From assembly GCF_016908395.1 (NCBI RefSeq), contig NZ_JAFBDU010000007.1, positions 1 to 64,000 on the forward strand: DNA of 64,000 nucleotides. The letters are read 5' to 3'. The translations under genes and the position numbers were made by a program. Origin of the DNA: Metabacillus crassostreae. GTDB taxonomy: Bacteria; Bacillota; Bacilli; Bacillales; Bacillaceae. Positions 28,111 to 38,100 of the stretch are shown here, piece after piece (the stretch's first letter is position 1; every line of letters begins with the position of its first letter). The notes beneath the pieces were generated by a model. That model saw nothing but the letters and a program-made list of their open reading frames with translations. It was not told where the DNA came from and searched no databases.

Positions 28111-28199
28111 GCTATGTTTAATTGTTAGTTAAATATGGGTATTTATAAACTTAGCGTGAAATTAATCATCATAAAAATGTAAAGAAGGTAGGGGAAGAT

Positions 28200-29027
28200 A
28201 TGCAAGCATCTTATCATGGACATGCTGTAGTACAAATTTTTACAGAAAATACAAAGGTAATCATCGATCCATTTATTTCAGGAAATGAGTTAACTGATTT
28301 GAAGGTAGATAACATTGAAGCAGATGTCATAATTTTGACTCACGGTCACAACGACCATGTAGGTGATACTGTAGAAATAGCAAAGAAAAATGATTCACTT
28401 GTTATCGCACCATATGAATTAGCTATGTACATAGGAAAACATGGAATTAAAGTTCACCCAATGAATATTGGTGGAGCCTATCAGTTTGAATTTGGTACAG
28501 TCAAATTAACACAGGCCTTCCATGGCTCAAGTTATGAAGAAGAAGATGGTACTGTTATTTATACAGGAATGCCCTCAGGTGTCTTGTTTACATCAGGTGG
28601 AAAAACAATCTATCATGCAGGAGATACTTCATTGTTCTCTGATATGAAAATGATTGGAGAGCGTCACACAATTGATTTGGCGTTTTTACCTATCGGTGAT
28701 AATTTAACTATGGGTCCAGAAGATGCAAAATATGCAGCTGAATGGTTAAAAGCAAAAAAAGTTGTGCCAATTCACTTTAATACATTTGAACTAATCAAAC
28801 AGGATCCACAAATATTTATTGAAATGTTACCAACAAATATTGGTTTATTATTAGAAGTTGGAGAATTTGACTCCTGCGGGTGCAGAGGAAAGGCTAAGAC
28901 CCCACAGGCGCGCAGCTTACGAGGAGGCTTAGCTTCCTCCCCGGCGAATCTTATGTCTGCAGCGCAATGGAACGAACTTATTTCTTTCAACTTAACTGAG
29001 TTTAGATTTATTCGCCTTTTTGTATGA
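28200..29027 (+). CDS. ytkL: Metallo-beta-lactamase-fold hydrolase YtkL with a repeat-derived C-terminal tail
   Basis: A UPF0173-type metal-dependent hydrolase. The zinc motif [11 protein letters not shown] (about residues 48-58), YHAGDTSLF (about 139-147) and IPIHFNT (near 195) are intact. Homologues end a few residues after GLLLEVGEF. Here, from residue 223, the frame runs into a family A repeat (28865-29052) and continues for 53 residues of repeat-encoded sequence starting [10 protein letters not shown]. The catalytic domain is complete, so the enzyme may still work with an added tail. The natural end of the gene has been lost. The start ATG 28200 follows GGGGAAG. Confidence 0.85.
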   Translation: MQASYHGHAVVQIFTENTKVIIDPFISGNELTDLKVDNIEADVIILTHGHNDHVGDTVEIAKKNDSLVIAPYELAMYIGKHGIKVHPMNIGGAYQFEFGTVKLTQAFHGSSYEEEDGTVIYTGMPSGVLFTSGGKTIYHAGDTSLFSDMKMIGERHTIDLAFLPIGDNLTMGPEDAKYAAEWLKAKKVVPIHFNTFELIKQDPQIFIEMLPTNIGLLLEVGEFDSCGCRGKAKTPQARSLRGGLASSPANLMSAAQWNELISFNLTEFRFIRLFV

Positions 29028-29052
29028 CACCTTTAATTATGTCCAGCCTCTT
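28865..29052 (+). repeat. Family A dispersed repeat, copy 5 (left part missing)
   Basis: Begins inside the GC-rich core at ATTTGACTCC and runs to the terminal ATTATGTCCAGCCTCTT. The hairpin module and left end are absent. Over the first 110 bp or so I count a single difference from copy 4. The junction lies inside the ytkL frame at a shared ATTTGACT. Confidence 0.88.
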
Positions 29053-29279
29053 TCTATAATCTTTTTCTCTTCTTACTTAATCTTTTTGTTTGTTTCATAC
29101 ACCCATCTTATCTCAAGAAGCTCCCTCATTTTTTAAAATCCGATATTATGCCCAAATTTTTAATTGTTAGGAAACAATTTCCACCCGAAATCAGAAGCTG
29201 ATATTTTTGCATTCGCTTCTTTTTTTTATTGTCCATGCATAAATTGGATTATAGAAAAGATTTGAAAGGATGATTGCAT

Positions 29280-29519
29280 TTGAAAAATTTATTGTATGCA
29301 TTGATTGCCTTGATGATGCTTTATTATGGTCTTCAGCAAATCACTTTATCAGGTAACCAAATGCAAACTGTTTTTGCTATGAGCTGGCTATGTTTAGCGA
29401 TCTTCGTTATCGGAGGTAATTTTGCACATTATTTATATCGTCCAAAAAAAGCTGTTAGTGTAAAGAAATCGTACAAGCAATCTCTTCAGAAGAAGAGACA
29501 ACGTCAAATGATGCGTTGA
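29280..29519 (+). CDS. Small membrane protein, unknown
   Basis: A 79-residue protein with two predicted transmembrane segments (about residues 2-20 and 33-55) and a strongly basic C-terminal tail (KKSYKQSLQKKRQRQMM). TTG 29280 is preferred over TTG 29274 because GGA is 10 nt upstream. It lies before ytoI. I do not recognise the family; the basic tail suggests the C-terminus is cytoplasmic. Confidence 0.6.
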   Translation: MKNLLYALIALMMLYYGLQQITLSGNQMQTVFAMSWLCLAIFVIGGNFAHYLYRPKKAVSVKKSYKQSLQKKRQRQMMR

Positions 29520-29668
29520 TATAAGCTTCCTTGACCTATATAATAATAGTGGATTCTAGTTACTTAAATAGTCCTATAACATTTAGTTGTTCGTTAATAT
29601 CTTTAACTAAATTAACTAATCTATTATAGAACAAAAAAGGAATTCACTATAATAAAGGGTGATGAAGC

Positions 29669-30985
29669 TTGGCTACAAAGCATGAGCAAATTTTACAATA
29701 TATAACTTCTCTTTCTGTTGGTGAAAAGATCTCTGTTCGTCAAATTGCAAAGGAAATTAATGTGAGTGAAGGAACTGCTTACAGAGCAATTAAGGAAGCA
29801 GAGAACAAAGGGTATGTTAGTACAATAGAACGTGTTGGAACGATAAGAATTGAAACTAAGAAAAAAGAAAACTTTGAGAAATTAACATTTGCAGAGGTTG
29901 TTAATATTGTTGATGGACAGGTTTTAGGTGGAAGAGCAGGATTACATAAAACATTAAATAAGTTTGTTATTGGTGCAATGAAGCTAGAGGCAATGATGAG
30001 ATATACAGGTGCTGGTAATTTATTAATAGTTGGTAACCGTACAAATGCTCATCAATATGCTCTTGAAGCAGGAGCGGCTGTGTTAATTACCGGAGGCTTT
30101 GATACAGAAGATCATGTAAAAAGACTTGCAGATGAACTAGAATTACCAATTATTTCAACAAGCTATGATACATTTACGGTTGGTACGATGATTAATAGAG
30201 CTATTTATGATCAGCTTATCAAGAAGGAAATTGTCCAAGTTGAGGATATTTTAACTCCTGTTGATAAAACAATTTGCTTATATACAAGTGATAATATTGC
30301 AACTTGGTATCAACATAATTATGAAACTGGACATGGTCGTTTTCCGGTAATTGATCAAAACATGAAGGTACAAGGTATTGTTACTTCAAAGGATATTATG
30401 GGCTATGATCATGAAACGATTATTGAAAAGGTGATGACAAAAAGTCCTATCACGGTAATTGGCAAGACCTCTGTTGCTTCAGCTGCACAAATGATGGTAT
30501 GGGAAGGCATTGAGGTTCTTCCAGTAGTTGATCAACAAAATAGGCTGCAAGGCATGATCAGTCGTCAAGATGTTTTAAAAGCACTTCAGATGATTCAGCG
30601 TCAGCCACAGATTGGTGAAAAAATAGATGATATTGTAACAAATCAATTTGTCACAATCGAAGATGATTCAAAAAGAAGTAGTGTCTTTAGGTGTGAGGTA
30701 AGTCCACAAATGACCAACCATCTTGGAACGATTTCGTATGGTGTTTTTACAACTCTAGTTACAGAAGCAGTTAATCGCTATCTACGAGCTCAAAAAAAGG
30801 GCGATATTATTGTTGAAAATATAACCATCTATTTTATAAAGCCTGTCCAAATGGAAACAATGCTTGAAATTCATCCGAAAATATTGGAAGTAGGACGTAA
30901 ATTCGGAAAGATTGACATTGAAGCATATAGTGATGGAGCAGTAGTTGGAAAAGCTATGATGATGGTTCAATTAATTGAGCGCTAA
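29669..30985 (+). CDS. ytoI: CBS/DRTGG-domain regulator-like protein YtoI
   Basis: A 438-residue multidomain protein: an N-terminal winged helix-turn-helix (residues 18-55, ISVRQIAKEINVSEGTAYRA), a DRTGG domain (about 70-185), two CBS motifs (about 195-310), and a C-terminal hotdog/thioesterase-like domain (about 330-435). CBS domains bind adenosine nucleotides. The combination suggests a nucleotide-sensing regulator of thioester or acyl-group metabolism, but no target is known. The start is TTG 29669 behind AAAGGGTGAT. It is very similar to B. subtilis YtoI. Confidence 0.88.
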   Translation: MATKHEQILQYITSLSVGEKISVRQIAKEINVSEGTAYRAIKEAENKGYVSTIERVGTIRIETKKKENFEKLTFAEVVNIVDGQVLGGRAGLHKTLNKFVIGAMKLEAMMRYTGAGNLLIVGNRTNAHQYALEAGAAVLITGGFDTEDHVKRLADELELPIISTSYDTFTVGTMINRAIYDQLIKKEIVQVEDILTPVDKTICLYTSDNIATWYQHNYETGHGRFPVIDQNMKVQGIVTSKDIMGYDHETIIEKVMTKSPITVIGKTSVASAAQMMVWEGIEVLPVVDQQNRLQGMISRQDVLKALQMIQRQPQIGEKIDDIVTNQFVTIEDDSKRSSVFRCEVSPQMTNHLGTISYGVFTTLVTEAVNRYLRAQKKGDIIVENITIYFIKPVQMETMLEIHPKILEVGRKFGKIDIEAYSDGAVVGKAMMMVQLIER

Positions 30986-31005
30986 AAAGGTAGGAAACAT
31001 TCAAA

Positions 31006-31356
31006 AGAGGCTGGGACATAAGTATTTAAGCTAATGATAAACCCGAAATATTAGGAGATATTTCAATTGATTATTCGCCTAATAGTTCGGGTTTTTATTT
31101 GCTGTCTTCAATTAGATTTTTTGATTTTGCATTCTATTTTTAAGAACTAGTGGAATGGAGCGGAAGACATTTGACTCCTGCGGGTGCAGAGGAAAGGCTG
31201 AGACCCCACAGGCGCGCAGCTTACGAGGAGGCTTAGCTTCCTCCCCGGCGAATCTTATGTCTGCAGCGCAATGGAACGAACTTGTTTCTTTCAGCTTAAC
31301 TGAATTTAGACATATTGGTCTTTTTGTTTGACTTCTTAATGATGTTCCCAGCCTCT
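31006..31356 (+). repeat. Family A dispersed repeat, copy 4 (full length)
   Basis: Complete 351-bp element: AGAGGCTGGGACAT (31006-31019) at the left, ATGTTCCCAGCCTCT at the right (31342-31356), hairpin module 31039-31055 with 31078-31094 followed by TTTTT, and GC-rich core about 31150-31280. It exactly fills the gap between convergent ytoI (20 nt away) and ytpI (9 nt away). Confidence 0.9.
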
Positions 31357-31365
31357 TTAAAAATT

Positions 31366-31671
31366 TTATTTCTGCTGCCCAGCTTCTTTAATAATTTGTG
31401 GTAAAAAATGTTTATAAGCACGATAACCAGCCCAAGCACTTGCGAGACCTAAAATAATGAAGATTATTCCAATAACAAATGCTAAGGTTGAACGAAACAA
31501 AAACATTTGATTAGCTCCAAACGATGCTACAAATATACCTAAAGCAATACTAGATTTAGCAGACATCCATCGTTTTTCCAACTGATTCTTTGATCTATAT
31601 GCTTTCACTTTATAAAATACATAAAAAGCAATTGAAACAACAATAAAGAAAACAAATACTGGCATAAACAA
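31366..31671 (-). CDS. ytpI: YtpI-family membrane protein
   Basis: A 101-residue membrane protein with three hydrophobic segments (about residues 2-20, 43-60 and 64-86). It matches the YtpI family by length, topology and position next to nrnA. The function is unknown. The start ATG 31671 follows GGAGGTT on the minus strand. The gene is convergent with ytoI across a family A repeat. Confidence 0.8.
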   Translation of the reverse strand: MFMPVFVFFIVVSIAFYVFYKVKAYRSKNQLEKRWMSAKSSIALGIFVASFGANQMFLFRSTLAFVIGIIFIILGLASAWAGYRAYKHFLPQIIKEAGQQK

Positions 31672-31985
31672 CCTCCGAGATCGTGTAAGAATTAATTAAT
31701 ATATATGATCAGAACTATATGTTCCAACTCTATTTTAACATTTCATAACGGAAAATCTATTTTTTTACGCACTGTTTCTAAAAGTCTATTGATCATTACT
31801 CTAAATAGTTTAAAATTAATGATTTTATTGAGCATCGATAGGACTTTATTGATAAATGGATGTTGAAGGACTTATCCTAAATATTAAATGATAAACAACT
31901 TTTTCAAAGAAAACTGATTGTTCTTTCTTTTTAAATGTCTTTATTTATGCTTTAATAATTGTTATAGAGAGCAAAGGAGAATAAG
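31672..31985. other. Intergenic region between divergent ytpI and nrnA
   Basis: 314 bp, AT-rich, no gene. It must contain divergent promoters. TTATAG just before the nrnA ribosome-binding site (AAAGGAG at 31973) could be a -10 box, but I see no matching -35 box. Nothing else is seen. Confidence 0.3.
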
Positions 31986-32924
31986 ATGAAACAACAAATT
32001 ATAGATACAATCGTACAGAATTCTACAATAATTATCCATCGTCATGTTAGACCTGATCCTGATGCTTATGGATCTCAATGTGGTTTAGCAGAAATCTTAA
32101 AAGCATCTTTCCCGAGTAAGACCATATATGTGGTGGGTGAAACAGAACCTTCATTAGAATTTCTTTATAAAATGGATGTTGTTCCAGATGATGTATACAA
32201 TGATGCATTAGTTATTGTATGTGATACTGCAAATCAGGCTCGTGTAAGTGATAAGCGCTACAACACTGGTAAGTCACTAATAAAAATTGATCACCATCCT
32301 AATGATGATCAATACGGAGATGTTTTGTGGGTGGACACAGAAGCAAGTGCTACAAGTGAAATGATTTATGAGTTATATTTAGCTGGAAAAGACCAAGGTC
32401 TAGTATTATCTACAAAAGCTGCTGAGTTATTGTATGCAGGAATTGTAGGGGACACAGGACGTTTTCTTTTTCCAAGCACAACAGAAAAGACATTTCAGTA
32501 TGCAAGTGCTTTAATATCAGAGGGAATTAAACCAGCACCACTTTACGATGAGCTATATAAAACCAAAAGAAACGTAGCTCAATTAAGTGGATATGTGTTG
32601 CAAAACTTTAATTTAACTTCTTATGGCTCAGCACATATGAATATTACAAAAGAGATGTTAGCAAAGTATAATGTAACACCGTCAGAAGCATCACAGTTAG
32701 TAAGCATTCTTGGAAATATTGAAGGTGTAAGAGCCTGGGCATTCTTTGTAGAAGAATCAAGTCAAATACGAGTAAGGCTACGCTCAAAAGATATAGTTAT
32801 TAACCAACTTGCTAAGAAGTATAATGGTGGAGGTCATCCATTAGCTTCAGGTGCATCAGTTTATAGCTGGGATGAAGTAGATATGGTATTAAAAGATTTA
32901 GATCTCCTCTGTCAGCAGGCATAA
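31986..32924 (+). CDS. nrnA: Oligoribonuclease/pAp phosphatase NrnA
   Basis: A 312-residue DHH-DHHA1 phosphoesterase. Motifs: HRHVRPDPDAYGSQ (about residues 18-31), VCDTANQAR (about 78-86), the DHH motif IKIDHHPND (about 99-107), and the substrate-binding GGGHPLASGA near residue 286. B. subtilis NrnA (YtqI) degrades nanoRNA and converts pAp to AMP, linking RNA decay and sulfur assimilation. The start ATG 31986 follows AAAGGAGA. A clear terminator follows. Confidence 0.93.
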   Translation: MKQQIIDTIVQNSTIIIHRHVRPDPDAYGSQCGLAEILKASFPSKTIYVVGETEPSLEFLYKMDVVPDDVYNDALVIVCDTANQARVSDKRYNTGKSLIKIDHHPNDDQYGDVLWVDTEASATSEMIYELYLAGKDQGLVLSTKAAELLYAGIVGDTGRFLFPSTTEKTFQYASALISEGIKPAPLYDELYKTKRNVAQLSGYVLQNFNLTSYGSAHMNITKEMLAKYNVTPSEASQLVSILGNIEGVRAWAFFVEESSQIRVRLRSKDIVINQLAKKYNGGGHPLASGASVYSWDEVDMVLKDLDLLCQQA

Positions 32925-32941
32925 TCTCATTATGTAATTGT

Positions 32942-32970
32942 GGTTCGGAACTTTATCTTCCGAACCTTTT
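32942..32970 (+). terminator. Rho-independent terminator of nrnA
   Basis: A 9-bp perfect stem (32942-32950 with 32958-32966), 7-nt loop and TTTT. Confidence 0.85.
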
Positions 32971-33066
32971 GCAAATGGGAAATTGTAGTAAGCTTTTTTG
33001 TGAAACCTGATAATTGAGTTGAAGTTTCTGATGTAGGAGTATGCTTGCGGAATATTGTGATAACGC

Positions 33067-33255
33067 TTACCTTTCTTTGTTGGGAATAAACCAAAAACCA
33101 AATTCTGTGGCATCTTCATAAACATCAAGCTGAAGCACACGGATTTCTCTTTTTATTAAATCAGCAATTTCAGGTGATTCTTCATATGCGGAAAATCCTC
33201 TTTTAATCGTTTCTAGTTTTTCTTGAGCAAGCTTTCGATGATTCAAGATATACAT
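33067..33255 (-). CDS. Small hypothetical protein
   Basis: A 62-residue soluble, charged protein with HRKLAQEKLETIKRGFSAY in its N-terminal helix. The start ATG 33255 follows GGAGGGATCACC on the minus strand, a very good context, so I accept it as a gene. It lies between nrnA and the ytrHI pair, where Bacillus genomes carry small uncharacterised genes. The function is unknown. Confidence 0.6.
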   Translation of the reverse strand: MYILNHRKLAQEKLETIKRGFSAYEESPEIADLIKREIRVLQLDVYEDATEFGFWFIPNKER

Positions 33256-33969
33256 GGTGATCCCTCCAATTTATCATAAATTTTCTTTTGTAAACCGTCT
33301 GTTAATTCCAAGCCCAGGTTTGAACTTTTTCTTGAAAAGAATACAAGATATAACTTCTCCATAGTAAGTTTGTAGAAGACTCCTCAGTAGAAATAATTGC
33401 TTGTTGTGTAATGTAAACGAATCGACCTACAGCTCATATAAAAGTAAAAGTGGTGGTAATTGAAGAAGGATGTACTTCTTCGAATTCTACAATAAGGAAA
33501 TAATATGATGTAAATGATAAAACAAGAAAGTGAATAAGAAAGTGCATGACTAAATTGCCGGTGATGTTTTGATGTTTAACGAAGGAGAGGAAAAGTAAGA
33601 GGTATTTCCCTTGTTTTTCCTATTTCTATTTTATCAAAAAAATCAGAAATTGCGATAGATTTCTTAATATTTACATAAAATTGTTAAATTTAGACTTTGC
33701 AATCCACAGATTCTTACTAAATTGCCGGCTATGTTATGTTAGGAGGTTGTTTGAATTGGACAAGATAGATCTCCTGTGGGATAGTGTTTAAAGATGGATC
33801 CCACAGGTGCTAAGCTTACGAGGGAGGATCCTGAGGGGGAAAATAAATTTTTTTACCCCGGAAAAGTGAATGACTATGACAGAAATGGGCTGTGAAGTTT
33901 AACCGGGTGTGAAAAAGCATTCATCATAAGTACATAGGGGGGTGTAAATAAAACGACTAGCTCAATAAG
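33256..33969. other. 714-bp intergenic stretch with direct repeats and a decayed repeat core
   Basis: No gene of convincing length. Two copies of ACTAAATTGCCGG (33549-33561 and 33716-33728), each followed by ATGTT, lie 167 bp apart. The segment 33769-33833 resembles the GC-rich core of family A repeats (CTCCTGTGGG, then GATCCCACAGGTGC and TAAGCTTACGAGG) but is heavily decayed. An AGGAGG near 33741 is followed only by an 11-codon frame. Confidence 0.4.
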
Positions 33970-34479
33970 TTAGTCAGAAAATGAAATTTCAATTTCAATG
34001 GAAAGTGTTGTATGTAACATAAATTTAGTCATTTTTAGCTTATACTTATTTCCATCTTCAAGTTCTATAGGGAGGTTTTCGATCATTCTTTCAATTAAAA
34101 GGTGGTTAGAATTAATACTTTCTATATCCTTTGCGATAACAATATCTGCTAATTCATTTTTGACTTTATCTTCAATATTTTTTACCTTAAATTCTTTCAA
34201 GTGATATTTATCACCATTTGTTAAATCAATATTTAGCTCTTGAACTGTAAGCTTCTTTTGTGCTTCTTTATTTAATTTACTATATTCCTGTTGGTAAATT
34301 TCCCCTTTCTTTATTAATTCGTTAATTTTTGTGCGTTGTTCTTCAATTTCTGTGCTTTGTTTTTCTTGAACAACACCAAAAATAAATAGGAAAACACCCC
34401 AGCTAATAATCGCTCCGATCGCGACACCTGCAAAAAAACGTTGCCATGTTGGTTGCTGATAATGTGGCGGAATTCTCAT
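33970..34479 (-). CDS. ytrI: Sporulation membrane protein YtrI
   Basis: A 169-residue protein with one N-terminal transmembrane segment (about residues 17-37) and a helical, Lys/Glu-rich extracytoplasmic or cytoplasmic domain. It overlaps ytrH by 4 nt (ATGA), with AGGAGC as ribosome-binding site inside ytrH. The frame opens further upstream within ytrH, but ATG 34479 fits the overlap. In B. subtilis ytrH-ytrI is a sigma-E-dependent operon required for efficient sporulation. Confidence 0.85.
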   Translation of the reverse strand: MRIPPHYQQPTWQRFFAGVAIGAIISWGVFLFIFGVVQEKQSTEIEEQRTKINELIKKGEIYQQEYSKLNKEAQKKLTVQELNIDLTNGDKYHLKEFKVKNIEDKVKNELADIVIAKDIESINSNHLLIERMIENLPIELEDGNKYKLKMTKFMLHTTLSIEIEISFSD

Positions 34480-34811
34480 GTAATATGCTCCTGTGTTAAC
34501 CAAGCGATTAAATGCCATCCAGTTTGTGCGCCACCCATTGCCGATACAATTAATAAAACCTGTTTTATAATATCCCGTGTTTCACCTTGGAAGATGCCTC
34601 GTTCAAAGCTATAAAATGCATCAAAAGTTCCTCCGATTGCAGCAACCAAGGCCCAAATCTTTAACCTGTTAGCAAACTCAAACATTTTTGTTAACGGTGG
34701 TTCACCTGCTAAAAAGGCACCAATTGCACCAATTAAAGTACCACCTAAAATTACTCCTAATGCTATAAAATAGCTATGAATAAATGCCGGTATAAAAGCT
34801 TCTTTGTCCAT
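34476..34811 (-). CDS. ytrH: Sporulation membrane protein YtrH
   Basis: A 111-residue membrane protein with about three hydrophobic segments (residues 9-35, 50-65 and 82-98) and the conserved stretch FDAFYSFERGIFQGE. The first gene of the ytrHI pair. TTG 34820 lies too close to AGGAGG; ATG 34811 has 9-nt spacing and is chosen. Upstream on the minus strand CATATATA with CATACTT 13 bp earlier is a weak sigma-E-like candidate (34834-34861). The molecular function is unknown. Confidence 0.87.
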   Translation of the reverse strand: MDKEAFIPAFIHSYFIALGVILGGTLIGAIGAFLAGEPPLTKMFEFANRLKIWALVAAIGGTFDAFYSFERGIFQGETRDIIKQVLLIVSAMGGAQTGWHLIAWLTQEHIT

Positions 34812-35117
34812 ATTTATCAACCTCCTATCACTATATATATGGACGACCTATTTTAAGTATGTTTCGTTTTATTTTTAAACCTCTTATTTGTACTCTTAAA
34901 ACTCTCAGAATATAATGGAATGTAGACATATAATATGGTGGTAATCAATAGTAGAATTATTCAAACACTTATATTGTTTGAGTAATATAGATCAAAAGAA
35001 AAGGCACTTTCAATGCTTAATGTTAATTTTTTAACACTTTGTAATACTTAGAACACAAATTCTACGCACAGTACGTTTATATAAATGATGAAGTAAAATT
35101 GGAAAGGGGGGGGACTT
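34812..35117. other. Intergenic region between divergent ytrH and dnaE
   Basis: 306 bp. Apart from the weak sigma-E-like pair for ytrH (34834-34861, minus strand) and a TATATAAA sequence about 45 nt before dnaE, no defined element is seen. The dnaE ribosome-binding site is AAAGGGGGGGG at about 35103. Confidence 0.3.
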
Positions 35118-38100
35118 TTGCCTTTTGTACATCTTCAAGTGAAAAGCGCATATAGTCTTCTAACAAGCTCTGTTAGACTCGATAAACTTGTTAGCAAGGC
35201 GAAGGACCTTAATTTTAAAGCATTGGCATTAACAGATTTTCAAGTAATGTATGGAACAGTTCCGTTTTATAAATTATGCCTAAAAAATGGAATTAAGCCA
35301 ATTATAGGATTAACAATTAAAGTTTTAGATGAATCAAGCGAAGCACAACAAACAACAGTCTTAGTATTGTTAGCCGAGAATAATAAGGGTTACAGAAATT
35401 TAATTAAAATAAGTAGTGCTCTTCAAACAAAATCTGTTGAAGGTCTTCCTGAAAGATGGTTAAAAAGTTATAGTGAAGGACTAATTGCAATAAGTCCCAA
35501 AAATGAAGGACTTGTAGAAAAATATCAAAATGAAGAAACAGATGAAAAAATGATTGAAGTGATACAAAAATATAAAGCTATTTTTGGTGAAAATTCATTT
35601 TACTTAGGATTACAAAAATCTAGTAATCATAATGATGATTTTACCAGTGAGACGGTTTCTTTAAGCAAGAAAATAGGGGTGCCAGTAGTTGCTACAAATG
35701 ATGTTTCTTATGTAGAAAAAGAAGATTCTATAGCTCAACAATGTTTATTAGCGATTAAGAATAATGAAAAGCTTTCAGAAGATCTTTATGAACTAGATTA
35801 TTCATATGAAAATAATCTAAAGTCTGCTAAGGAAATGGCTAGCATCTTTGAACAATATCCTGAGGCGCTTGAAAATACGATTCTTATCGCTAATCGTTGT
35901 GAAGTTAACCTTGAATTAGGTATTTCCCGTTTACCAAAATTTCCGACATCTACTAAACAAAATGCTGATGAATTCTTAACAGAATTATGTCTGAAAGGGT
36001 TGGCAGAGAAAAATTGTGGAGATGATTTCGTTTATAAAAAAAGGTTGTCATATGAATTAGAAGTAATAAAAAAAATGAAATTTAGTGACTACTTTTTGAT
36101 TGTTTGGGATTTTATGAAATATGCTCATGAACATAATATCCTTACAGGACCTGGGCGTGGATCAGCAGCTGGTTCACTTGTGTCTTATGTTCTTAATATT
36201 ACAAATGTAGATCCTATAAAACATAAATTGTTATTTGAACGATTTTTAAATCCTGAACGAATTACAATGCCTGATATAGATATTGACTTTCCTGACACAA
36301 GAAGAGACGAAGTAATTGCCTATGTAGCAAAAAAGTACGGAAAAATGCATGTGGCACAAATTATTACATTTGGTACATTAGGGGCAAGAGCAGCTATAAG
36401 AGATGTTGGCAGAGTACTGGGAGCTTCACCGAAGGACACCGATATTCTTTCAAAATTAGTACCTTCTCGTCCTGGAATATCACTTTCAGATGCACTAAAA
36501 GAATCTCAAGCATTAACAAAACTTATGAAATCAGATTCATTCTTTCATAAGATTATCGATACAGCCATGAAGGTTGAAGGCTTACCAAGACATACTTCAA
36601 CACATGCAGCAGGAGTTGTCTTAAGTGATCAGCCATTAACAAGTATTGTACCAATCCAAGAAGGTCAAACAGATGTTTATTTAACGCAGTTTTCAATGGA
36701 TTTCTTAGAAGAACTAGGATTATTAAAAATGGATTTCTTAGGATTGAGAAATTTATCATTAATTGAAAACATAACAAAATCAATACAACGTGGAGAAAGA
36801 CAGGTTGTAAACTTAACAAACATACCTTACCAAGATGAAAAAACATTTGAACTTTTAGCAAATGGTGATACAACTGGTATATTTCAGCTTGAATCAGAGG
36901 GAATGAGAAGTGTTTTAAAGCGTCTTAAACCCACCAATCTTGAAGATATTGTAGCAGTTAATGCATTGTATCGACCTGGTCCAATGGAGAATATTCCAAT
37001 TTACATAGATCGTAAGCATAAAAGAAGTGAAATTGATCTTATTCATCCTGCACTGGAGCCTATTTTACGAAATACCTATGGTGTAATTGTTTATCAAGAG
37101 CAGATTATGGAATTAGCTTCTACAATTGCAGGTTTTTCTTTAGGTGAAGCAGATTTATTAAGGAGAGCAGTGGGAAAAAAGAAAAAAGAAATTCTAGATA
37201 AAGAGAGAGTCCATTTTGTAACAGGTTGTATGAAGAATGGATATAGTGAGCAGGTAGGGAATGCTATTTATGATTTAATAGTCAAGTTTGCTAATTATGG
37301 ATTTAATAGAAGCCATGCTGTTGCTTACAGTATGATTTCCTATCAATTAGCTTACCTAAAAGCCAATTATCCCATCTATTTTATTGCAGCATTATTAACA
37401 AGTGTAAGTGGAAATGAAGACAAAGTTACACAATATGTCAGAGAAGCTAAACAAAAGGAATTAACTATTCTACCTCCTTCAATAAATAAAAGTGAATATC
37501 GATTTTCTGTCGAAGGTAATTGTATCCGATTTAGCTTAACAGCAATTAAAAATGTCGGTATATCTGCTATTAAAGAAATATTTCATGCAAGAAGGCAAAA
37601 ACGCTTCACAGATTTATTTGATTTTTGTATTCGAGTTTCAATGAAAATTGTTACGAGACGAACAATGGAGCAATTAATTTTTGCTGGTGCAATGGATGAA
37701 TTTGAAGAAGATCGAGCAACGTTATTAGCAAGCTTAGATGTTGCAATCGAACATGCTGAGCTAATGAAACCAGCTGATGATAATCAATTTGACTTGTTTT
37801 TAGAGGATGAATTTATGTTAAAGCCGAAATATATTGAAGTTGATCCATTTAAAATAGAAGAAAAATTAAAGTTTGAAAAAGAAGCTTTAGGATTTTATTT
37901 TTCGAGTCATCCTGTTGAAATGTATCGTCCTACATTTGGTTTATCGGGGGCAGTAAATATTTCGGATTTACCCTCAAAACTTGATAAAAAGGTCTCAGTT
38001 GGAGCAATGATAGTAAGTAGTCGAACAATAAGGACGAAAAAAGGCGATAACATGGCATTTATCATGATAGGAGACGAAACAGGTGATGTAGATGCAGTGT

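Noticed and set aside
36553-36873. 106-codon frame on the minus strand inside dnaE
   Set aside because: Antisense to the conserved polymerase core, low-complexity Leu/His-rich product, no ribosome-binding site.
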